Positions 1 to 6,017 of a stretch of 6,017 nt of DNA are shown here, one piece after another; position 1 is the first letter of the stretch; each line of letters begins with the position of its first letter. Source of the DNA: an uncultured Bacteroidia bacterium (GTDB lineage Bacteria > Bacteroidota > Bacteroidia > Bacteroidales > UBA932). Under the pieces are notes generated by a model that was not told where the DNA came from, made no database searches, and saw only the letters and a list, made by a program, of their open reading frames with translations. Made by a program: the position numbers and the translations under genes. The stretch is from the NCBI GenBank assembly GCA_902796455.1, contig CADBPH010000268.1:1-6017 (forward strand), read 5' to 3'.

Positions 1-2243
1 CGGTCCTGGGGAAGATCTGCCAGGCGGGTTTGGGGGAATGCTGCTGGGACTATTCCAGCCCGATGATCCGCGATCCCCGGAACCGTTCTTCCCAGCTGAT
101 GGAAAAGAATCTCCGGGATTTCCCCCAACCGTTCCCCCTCGATCCGGAAGGGCTCCCGCAGACGCGTTTCCGGGTCATCAATGTTCCGTCGGCGGTCGGG
201 CAAGTCAAGCAATTGGACGGGATCTTCCGGGAAATCGCCCGGGAAGAGACGGCCGGTATCTTGTCGAAAGTCGGGCGCCTGGACGGGCAGGGGGCGGACT
301 GTGCGGTCGTCCTGCCGGATGAATCGTTGCTGTCCCCGCTCCTGAATTCCATTCCGGAGGAGATCGCCAGCATCAATGTAACCATGGGCTATCCGCTGTC
401 AGACAGCGCTTTCTGCGGCATGATGGCGGAAATTGCCGCCCTGCAGATGAACATGCGTCTCCGCGACGGCAAGTGGTATTTCTACCATAAGAATGTATGG
501 GCGCTGGTTTCCGGACCGGTCTTCCGGGCGTCGTTGGACGAGGAGGCGACCCGGCTGTTGTCGGCGCTGCGCCAGGAATCCGGTTATTACATCGAAGCCG
601 GCCGCTTTGCCGGGCATCCGCTGCTGGAACAGGTTTTCCGGCCGGTTGTCCTGGACCGGGGAGACGCCTCGGCTTCGCAGACGGATCGGTTCGGGGAATA
701 TCTGGCCGACCTGGTCACCTGTCTGGCCCGTCCGATCTCGGACAATCCGGACCTGGCCCCCCAACTGGAATTCGCATACCGGTATCTCCGTTGCGTCTCG
801 TTGCTCCGGCAGCAGACATTGCCGGTTCTTCCGGCGACGTATCTGCGCCTCTTAAAACAAATATTGCTGGGAGAATCCGTTCCTTATGAAGGTGAACCCT
901 TGAGCGGACTCCAGATCATGGGCCCGTTGGAGACCCGTGCCCTGGATTTTGACAACCTGGTGATCTTGTCCTGTAATGAAGGGACCTTCCCGGGTCGTAA
1001 CCGGGCGCCGTCATTCATCCCGCCCGAGGTCCGGCGTGGTTTTTCTTTGCCGACTTATGATGTGCAGGATGCTGTCTGGGCCTATTATTTTTACCGGATG
1101 ATCCAGCGCGCATCCCGCGTCTGGCTGATTTGCGACTCCCGTACGGAGAAGATGCGTCCGGGAGAGGAGAGCCGGTATATCGGCCAGCTGGAATACCATT
1201 TCCGCATTCCGCTGGAGCGGTTCGTGGCCGGTACACGGCCCGGGAAACCCGTCGTTCCCGGTGATATTCAGAAAGATGCGGATTTTGCCCGGAAACTGGA
1301 GGAGGTGACCCTTTCGGCGACGGCCCTGCAGAATTATCTGTATTGTCCCGCCAAGTTTTATTATCATTCAATCTGCCGGCTGCGGACCGAGGATGAGGTG
1401 GCGGAGTCCCTGGATGCCGGCATGCTGGGGAATGTGTTCCATGCCGCCATGCAGGCCCTGTATCTGGGCGGTCCGGCCTTGGACCCGGGTTTCGACATGT
1501 CCCGCAAAAGCGTGGCGGAGGCCATCCGCAGCGGCCGTCTGGTCCCGTTGCAGGAAATTACTTCCGCTTATTTGCAGTCGTTGCTGGGGAAGAAGGAGAT
1601 GATCAAGGCGCGGGTGCGTTCCCTGATCATGGCCGAACTCCGCACTGTGGAGGTGACCGGCCGCAATCTCGTGATTGAGAATGTGATCTGCCAGTATGTG
1701 CTGAAAACCTTGCAGAGCGACCTGCAGCTGATGGCCAGCCGGCAGACGGACCGGTTCCGCGTCCTCGGCCTCGAGTTGAAGTGTCTCTGGGAACATGAGG
1801 GCTTCCGTTTTGTCGGCTATATCGACCGGCTGGACAGTTTCGCGCCCGGGGAAATCCGCGTGGTCGACTACAAGACCGGACAGGTCAAGGACGGGGACAC
1901 GAACATCCGGGATGACAATGCGGAAAGCATTGTACAGCAATTGTTCGGGCCGAAAAATGACAAACGTCCGAAGATTGCCCTGCAACTCTTCCTGTACGAC
2001 ATGTTTGTCCGGGAAATGTCCGTTTGCCGGGATCAGTCTGTCCTGAATGTGGTCTACCCGGCCGGGCGTCTTTTCACCTCCGGATTGCAGGAAGTTCCGC
2101 TGAGCGAGGTATTCTGCACGCGCATGAAAGAGGAACTCTCCCGGCTCCTGCGGGAGCTGGCCGACCCGGAAATCCCATTCCGGCGGACAGAAGACCTGCA
2201 TACGTGCAGTTATTGTGATTTCAAGAACATTTGCGGGAGATGA
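1..2243 (+). CDS. addB: AddB-like PD-(D/E)XK nuclease subunit, 5' end missing
   Basis: This is the 3' part of a gene for the AddB-type partner of a double-strand-break resection helicase/nuclease. The reading frame is open from base 3 (746 codons seen) with no stop before the window edge. The TTG at 30 is therefore not the true start, and the family is usually a few hundred residues longer. Two stretches resemble inactive SF1 helicase folds: VVLPDES through NVTMGYPL (about 294-395), and a UvrD C-terminal-like part with ETRALDFDNLVILSCNEGTFP (about 930-992). The nuclease domain is intact: GNVFH (His at 1440-1442), DRLD (Asp at 1824-1826), VVDYKTG (Asp at 1866-1868, Lys at 1872-1874) and QLFLY (1983-1997). 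Four cysteines fit the AddB 4Fe-4S site: one in YCPAKFYY (1344-1346) and a C-x2-C-x5-C at the C-terminus (2205-2234). The family assignment is firm. The symbol addB is by homology; databases may list it only as a PD-(D/E)XK nuclease family protein. Confidence 0.93.
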   Translation, partial: VLGKICQAGLGECCWDYSSPMIRDPRNRSSQLMEKNLRDFPQPFPLDPEGLPQTRFRVINVPSAVGQVKQLDGIFREIAREETAGILSKVGRLDGQGADCAVVLPDESLLSPLLNSIPEEIASINVTMGYPLSDSAFCGMMAEIAALQMNMRLRDGKWYFYHKNVWALVSGPVFRASLDEEATRLLSALRQESGYYIEAGRFAGHPLLEQVFRPVVLDRGDASASQTDRFGEYLADLVTCLARPISDNPDLAPQLEFAYRYLRCVSLLRQQTLPVLPATYLRLLKQILLGESVPYEGEPLSGLQIMGPLETRALDFDNLVILSCNEGTFPGRNRAPSFIPPEVRRGFSLPTYDVQDAVWAYYFYRMIQRASRVWLICDSRTEKMRPGEESRYIGQLEYHFRIPLERFVAGTRPGKPVVPGDIQKDADFARKLEEVTLSATALQNYLYCPAKFYYHSICRLRTEDEVAESLDAGMLGNVFHAAMQALYLGGPALDPGFDMSRKSVAEAIRSGRLVPLQEITSAYLQSLLGKKEMIKARVRSLIMAELRTVEVTGRNLVIENVICQYVLKTLQSDLQLMASRQTDRFRVLGLELKCLWEHEGFRFVGYIDRLDSFAPGEIRVVDYKTGQVKDGDTNIRDDNAESIVQQLFGPKNDKRPKIALQLFLYDMFVREMSVCRDQSVLNVVYPAGRLFTSGLQEVPLSEVFCTRMKEELSRLLRELADPEIPFRRTEDLHTCSYCDFKNICGR
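2240..2243 (+). other. ATGA start/stop overlap coupling the two nuclease genes
   Basis: The TGA of the upstream gene (2241-2243) overlaps the ATG of the helicase gene (2240-2242). The purine run GGGAG lies directly against the ATG, too close to be a normal Shine-Dalgarno site. Starting the helicase therefore probably depends on ribosomes ending the upstream gene, which would keep the two subunits near equal amounts. The overlap is seen; the coupling is inferred. Confidence 0.8.
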
Positions 2244-5200
2244 TACGGATTCTGAAAGCATCGGCCGGTTCCGGCAAGACCTTCCAGCTGGCCAAGACCT
2301 ATATTGCCCTGTTGCTGGCAGCACGGAAGGCGACCGGAGACCGGAACGCCCACCGGCACATTCTGGCCGTTACGTTTACCAACAAGGCGACCGGCGAGAT
2401 GAAGAGCCGGATTCTCAAAGAGTTGGATCTCCTGTCCCGGAATCCTTCCGCGTCGGGTTATCTGGAGGATTTCAAGCGGATGTTCGGCAGCGAGGAGACC
2501 ATTTCCGCCTGGGCGGCGGATGCGTTGGGCAATATCCTCCATGATTACAGCGCCTTTTCGGTCAGCACAATTGACAAGTTCTTCCAGCAGACCTTGAAGG
2601 CCTTTGCGCGGGAAATCGGACAGTTCGCCTCTTATCAGGTCGAGCTGGATAAAAAGGCGCTGATCCATGAAAGCGTCGACCGGGTGCTCGATGCGTTGAA
2701 GGATGACGGCTCGGCGATGCTGGAGTGGCTGACTGACAGCGCGATGGACCAGTTGAACAATCAAGGGACATTCCATCTGGAAGCCGGGCTGTACGAGATG
2801 GCGGAGAATCTTAAGTCCGACCAGCTCCGGGAAGTGGCGCAGGAAAACGGCCTGGACCCCGAGGCGGTGTTTTCCAAGGAAAGCCTGGCCCGGACCCGGC
2901 AGGCCTGCCGGCGCGTCCGGCAGGATTTCATCGAGGCCGTACACGCTGCCGTGAAGCGGATCAGCGATGTCTTTGAGGAAGCCGGGGTGAACCCGTACGA
3001 AACCAGTTACAAGTTCATGGGGCTGATGATTGAAGAATATGGCTCCGTGACCTTGCGCAAGCCGGTCCGCATGCCCGGGAAGCGGATGCTGACCCTGTCC
3101 CCGGACCCGTCCCTGTGGTTTTCCGCCGCCAAGTCCAAGAAGTATCTTCCTTTGCTTCAGGGGCGTCTGGAAGGGCCCTTGTCGGACTTTTTCGCCTTGT
3201 TCGAAACGCCGTACAAGGCTTTCCTGACCGCCGGCCTGATCCAGTCCAAGTTATATGACATGGGCATCGCGACGGAATTGTTCGCCCAGTTCAATACGCT
3301 GCAGCAGGAAAAGAACATCCTGTGCATTGACGATTCGAACCTGGCGCTCGGCCGGATCATTGCGGGCAGCGACGCCCCGTTCGTCTATGAAAAGCTGGGG
3401 GTCCGGTATGAGCATTTCCGGCTGGACGAATTCCGGGATACATCGACGATCCAGTGGGAGAATTTCCGGCCGCTGCTGCGGGAGAGCGAGTCTTCCGGAC
3501 AGGACAGCCTGATCGTAGGCGATATCAAACAGAGCATTTACCGTTTCCGTGGCGGTGACTGGAATCTGTTGGGCAGCAAGGTGAAAGAGGATTTCCCCCG
3601 GGCGGATGATACGGATCCGCTCCAGGACAACTGGCGGAGTCTCCCGGAGATCGTTACTTTCAACAATGCTTTCTTCCAATTCGCTGCTCCCGAGATCGAC
3701 CGTTTCCTCGGAGAAGACCGGATCGCCGGGATTTATGCCGATGCCGTCCAGCGTCCCCGCGTCGGGGAGGCCGGGCAGGGCAAGGTGACCTGTACCTTCT
3801 GCCCGGCCGAGTCGGTGATGGATGAGGTGCTGCAATCGGTCCGCTTCGCTTGCGGGGAAGGACACGCTACGCCCGGCCAGATTGCTGTCCTGGTGCGGGA
3901 CAACAAGACAGGCGCGCAGATTGCGGCGCGGCTGAACGAAGACGGCTGGGACGTCGTCTCGGATGATTCGCTGGACGTGAAGTCTTCGGTGACGGTCCGC
4001 CAGGTTGTCTCCCTGCTCAGTTATGTGGACAACCCGGCAGATGAAGTGGGCAGTTTCCTGGCCCGTTCCCTGGAAGTCGGTCCGCTGGGACAGTATACCT
4101 CCCTGTTGGATTTGTGCGAGGAACTGCTGCGCCGGCTGCGCGCCGGCCGGCCGGATGGTTTCGGCGAAGAAACACCTTATATCCAGGCGTTTATGGATTA
4201 TGTGCTGGATTGGACCGCTGCGGGAGGACACAGCCTGTCGGCCTTCCTGAAAGACTGGGAGGGGCGCAACCCCAAGATCAGTTCTCCGCAGGATTCCAAT
4301 GCCATCCGGGTCATCACGGTGCACAAAGCCAAGGGCCTGGAATATCCGTATGTCATCTTTCCGTATCCGGAGCGGGTCGGGCTCTTCAAGGAAGGGGCCC
4401 GGTGGAGCCGTCCGCAGACGGCGGGAACTGCACTGGAAGGGAAAGTCGAGGGGGTGTTCCCGGTTGTGTTGCAGGCGGATTCGGCCCAGACACTTTTTTC
4501 TGCGGAGTATGAGCAGGAGCGCCTTCTGCAGGCGGTGGACAACTTGAATGTCTTCTATGTCGCCTTGACACGGGCGGAAAAGGGCCTGCATGTCATTTCC
4601 GGCCTTCCTGCAGCATCTTTCCGCACGGCTTGTGAGGAAATGGAAAAAGAGTTGTCGTACGGTGATTTGTCTCAGGTGTTGTATGCCTTTCTCTGTCGGA
4701 AAGGCGCTTCGCTGGGCTTGTCCCGTGAATCGGTGGAGGGGAGTGAGGATGAACCGGAGCGGGAGGAATGGACCCGGGGCAGCCTGCCGGACTTTTCCGC
4801 GGATGCGGATCAGAAAGGGCACCCGTCGGTCCTGCGCGGGGATTATCCCTCCTATCCGTTGAATCCGCAGTGGGAGTCTCCGGAGGGGGAAATCGTGGAT
4901 GTCCGGGAGCGCGGCCGTTTGAAATTCAGCACGGATGCGGTCGAGTTTTTCCGGGAGGAAGGCCCGTCCAACCGGTTGCGCGGCATTGTGCTGCATGACC
5001 TGTTGTCCCGGGTGTATGAACCGGAAGATTTGGAGACCGTGTTGGTACAGGCGCAGCGGGAAGGGCTGCTGACGCCGTCCCAGCGGGAGGCGGCGGAGCC
5101 TGTGCTGCGGCAAGCCATATCCGTCATGCAGGAAAGGGATTGGTTCCCGGAGCGTTCCGCCGTCCGCAACGAGGTGTCCCTGATTTCGGCCGCGGGGCAG

Positions 5201-5404
5201 ACCCGCCGTCCGGACCGGGTGGTGCAGACTCCGGGAGGCGTGGTGGTCATCGACTATAAATTCGGGGCCCCGCAGGAGTCTTACCGGCATCAGGTCCGCC
5301 AGTACATGCAACTGTACCGGGAAATGGGTCATGCTGTCGCCTGCGGCGCACTCTTGTATCTGGACCCGGACGGAAAAGAACCGCCACGGATAGAGGAGGT
5401 TTGA
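2240..5404 (+). CDS. addA: AddA/RecB-like UvrD-family helicase with C-terminal PD-(D/E)XK nuclease
   Basis: This encodes an ATP-dependent 3'-5' SF1A DNA helicase fused to a nuclease, the motor subunit of an AddAB-type end-resection complex. I start it at ATG 2240 (1054 aa), which overlaps the upstream TGA as ATGA. A TTG at 2231 would add only MRE. Motifs in order, by residue: I ASAGSGKT 7-14; Ia AVTFTNKAT 43-51; Ib STIDKFFQQ 109-117; II LDEFRD 395-400; III GDIKQSIYRFRGGD 427-440; IV NWRS 464-467; V TVHKAKGLE 693-701; VI FYVALTRAE 772-780. An acidic, poorly conserved-looking linker (about 826-890) leads to the nuclease: GIVLHDLL (His919), NE (Glu978), RPDR (Asp992), VVIDYK (Asp1005, Lys1007) and QVRQYMQLY (1018-1026). 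All catalytic positions are present. Walker A starts at residue 7, so there is almost no N-terminal extension. The odd point is Arg399 in motif II, where the family has Gln. It could equally be labelled RecB-like (COG1074), but the AddB neighbour favours AddA. Confidence 0.95.
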   Translation: MIRILKASAGSGKTFQLAKTYIALLLAARKATGDRNAHRHILAVTFTNKATGEMKSRILKELDLLSRNPSASGYLEDFKRMFGSEETISAWAADALGNILHDYSAFSVSTIDKFFQQTLKAFAREIGQFASYQVELDKKALIHESVDRVLDALKDDGSAMLEWLTDSAMDQLNNQGTFHLEAGLYEMAENLKSDQLREVAQENGLDPEAVFSKESLARTRQACRRVRQDFIEAVHAAVKRISDVFEEAGVNPYETSYKFMGLMIEEYGSVTLRKPVRMPGKRMLTLSPDPSLWFSAAKSKKYLPLLQGRLEGPLSDFFALFETPYKAFLTAGLIQSKLYDMGIATELFAQFNTLQQEKNILCIDDSNLALGRIIAGSDAPFVYEKLGVRYEHFRLDEFRDTSTIQWENFRPLLRESESSGQDSLIVGDIKQSIYRFRGGDWNLLGSKVKEDFPRADDTDPLQDNWRSLPEIVTFNNAFFQFAAPEIDRFLGEDRIAGIYADAVQRPRVGEAGQGKVTCTFCPAESVMDEVLQSVRFACGEGHATPGQIAVLVRDNKTGAQIAARLNEDGWDVVSDDSLDVKSSVTVRQVVSLLSYVDNPADEVGSFLARSLEVGPLGQYTSLLDLCEELLRRLRAGRPDGFGEETPYIQAFMDYVLDWTAAGGHSLSAFLKDWEGRNPKISSPQDSNAIRVITVHKAKGLEYPYVIFPYPERVGLFKEGARWSRPQTAGTALEGKVEGVFPVVLQADSAQTLFSAEYEQERLLQAVDNLNVFYVALTRAEKGLHVISGLPAASFRTACEEMEKELSYGDLSQVLYAFLCRKGASLGLSRESVEGSEDEPEREEWTRGSLPDFSADADQKGHPSVLRGDYPSYPLNPQWESPEGEIVDVRERGRLKFSTDAVEFFREEGPSNRLRGIVLHDLLSRVYEPEDLETVLVQAQREGLLTPSQREAAEPVLRQAISVMQERDWFPERSAVRNEVSLISAAGQTRRPDRVVQTPGGVVVIDYKFGAPQESYRHQVRQYMQLYREMGHAVACGALLYLDPDGKEPPRIEEV

Positions 5405-5430
5405 TGTGTTAAACATTTTTATTACCTTTG
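5400..5430 (+). promoter_or_regulatory. Bacteroidota-type promoter for the DUF4290 gene
   Basis: TTTG at 5400-5403 (-33 element) is followed by 19 bases and then TACCTTTG at 5423-5430 (-7 element). This matches the TTTG-N19-21-TANNTTTG consensus used by the primary sigma factor of Bacteroides and relatives. The -33 element covers the last codon and stop of the helicase gene. Transcription would begin near 5436-5439, giving a leader of about 30 bases before ATG 5467. The match and spacing are seen; the start site is inferred. Confidence 0.8.
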
Positions 5431-5466
5431 TAGGTTAAGTTTTTTGTGAAAAGGATTGCATTTGTG
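5405..5466 (+). other. AT-rich intergenic gap and short leader
   Basis: These 62 bases separate the helicase stop from the DUF4290 start. They are clearly more AT-rich than the flanking genes. They hold the spacer and -7 element of the promoter, a run of six T at 5440-5445, and AAAAGGA at 5449-5455. That last stretch is a weak Shine-Dalgarno-like site 11 bases before ATG 5467, or 8 before GTG 5464. No GC-rich hairpin plus T-run terminator is seen, so readthrough from the nuclease genes into DUF4290 remains possible. Confidence 0.6.
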
Positions 5467-6017
5467 ATGGAAATGATCGAAGAAAATGTTGCGGTTCCCG
5501 ACCGCGAATACAATACCGAGCGGGAGAAACTCCGGATGCCGGAGTATGGCCGGAATGTCCTGAAAATGGTACACCGGATCAAGGCCATTGAGGACCGGGA
5601 TGCCCGTACCCGGCAGGCCCGTGCCGTCGTGAAAGTGATGGAAATCCTCAATCCCCAGGTGCACATGGAGGAAAATTGGGAACAGAAACTGTGGGACCAT
5701 TTGTTCATCATGGCCGATTTCGACCTGGATGTGGATGCTCCCTATCCTGTGCCTGTCCCGGAACAGCTCGCCAGCGCCCCCATGGCCATTCCGCTGAAGA
5801 AAAAGCCGGTCAAAGCGACCCATTACGGCCGCAACATCGAGAGTATCATTGACTTGATTGCTTCGGAGCCGGACGGTGAACTCAAAACGGCCATGATCCG
5901 CCAGCTTGCGATTTACATGCGTCAGCAGTACCTGATCTGGAACAAGGACAGCGTGGCGGACCAGACGATTTTCCAGGATATCGAAAAACTGTCCGACTAC
6001 AGGATCAAAGTTCCCGA
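5467..6017 (+). CDS. DUF4290 domain protein, 3' end missing
   Basis: This encodes a small protein of the DUF4290 family, which I know from Bacteroidota and which has no established function. 183 residues are visible and the frame is still open at the window end; family members are about 200 residues or slightly more, so little is missing. Family hallmarks are REYNTEREKL (residues 13-22), PEYGRNV (25-31), AIEDRDARTR (40-49), KLWDHLFIMADFDLD (74-88), HYGRNI (119-124) and LIWNKDSVAD (156-165). No signal peptide or membrane segment is seen, so it is likely a cytoplasmic, largely helical protein. A proline- and lysine-rich stretch (about 92-117) separates two halves that resemble each other. I chose ATG 5467; GTG 5464 and ATG 5473 are close alternatives, and TAG at 5431 blocks longer forms. 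A dedicated promoter lies just upstream. In related genomes I recall murA following this gene, but that would be beyond the window. Confidence 0.92.
   Translation, partial: MEMIEENVAVPDREYNTEREKLRMPEYGRNVLKMVHRIKAIEDRDARTRQARAVVKVMEILNPQVHMEENWEQKLWDHLFIMADFDLDVDAPYPVPVPEQLASAPMAIPLKKKPVKATHYGRNIESIIDLIASEPDGELKTAMIRQLAIYMRQQYLIWNKDSVADQTIFQDIEKLSDYRIKVP

Noticed and set aside
30..32. TTG as the start of the AddB-like gene
   Set aside because: The frame stays open upstream to base 3 and the family is longer, so this is an internal Leu codon of a truncated gene.
1368..2944. Long - strand frames of 318 and 244 codons
   Set aside because: They are antisense to the nuclease domain of the AddB-like gene and the start of the helicase gene, with no family signature.
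4129..4147. Two copies of the 8-mer GCGCCGGC three bases apart, in a GC-rich palindromic patch
   Set aside because: It encodes an Arg/Leu/Ala/Gly run inside the helicase gene and is best explained by GC-rich codon use.
5393..5412. Strong Shine-Dalgarno-like GAGGAGGT followed by ATG TGT TAA, a two-codon mini-frame overlapping the helicase stop
   Set aside because: The purine run simply encodes Glu-Glu-Val, the spacing to ATG is only four bases, and Bacteroidota rely little on Shine-Dalgarno sites.
3251..5416. 721-codon open frame on the - strand
   Set aside because: It lies wholly opposite the helicase gene, whose motifs are unmistakable. The antisense translation is rich in Arg, His, Pro and Gln and shows no recognisable domain; such long shadows are common opposite GC-rich genes.
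5424..5445. ACCT/AGGT hairpin followed by a T-run, a possible terminator
   Set aside because: The stem is only four base pairs with a four-base loop, and it overlaps the promoter -7 element.
5457..5464. TGCATTTG as a second -7 element
   Set aside because: It lacks the conserved A, has no properly spaced -33 element, and abuts the start codon.
5409..5823. Two - strand frames opposite the DUF4290 gene
   Set aside because: The + strand frame carries clear DUF4290 hallmarks and its own promoter; the antisense products match nothing I recognise.

Overview
The window looks like chromosomal DNA from a member of the Bacteroidota, probably a GC-rich member of the Bacteroidales. Three things point there: a textbook Bacteroidota promoter (TTTG, 19 bases, TANNTTTG) at 5400-5430, a DUF4290 gene (a family I know from Bacteroidota), and the paired nuclease/helicase genes typical of that phylum. 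Genus cannot be set from this stretch. All genes are on the + strand and coding density is very high. I see no RNA gene, mobile element or CRISPR array.

Layout: (1) 1-2243 is the 3' part of an AddB-like gene. It encodes a degenerate helicase-like region followed by a PD-(D/E)XK nuclease domain with an iron-sulfur cysteine set. Its start lies before the window. (2) 2240-5404 is a complete AddA/RecB-like gene, a UvrD-family helicase with its own C-terminal PD-(D/E)XK nuclease. It overlaps the first gene by four bases (ATGA), so the two are probably translationally coupled. (3) 5405-5466 is a 62-base AT-rich gap holding most of a strong promoter, whose upstream element overlaps the end of the helicase gene. 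(4) 5467-6017 is the 5' part of a DUF4290 gene, cut off by the window end.

The first two genes together should make a two-nuclease, one-motor AddAB-type complex that resects double-strand DNA ends and prepares 3' tails for RecA. The DUF4290 gene is in the same orientation but appears to be its own transcription unit; its function is unknown. The window is mostly an ordinary housekeeping repair locus. The points most worth a second look are a Q-to-R change in helicase motif II (DEFRD instead of DEFQD), an apparent internal duplication in the DUF4290 protein, and the promoter tucked into the end of the helicase gene.
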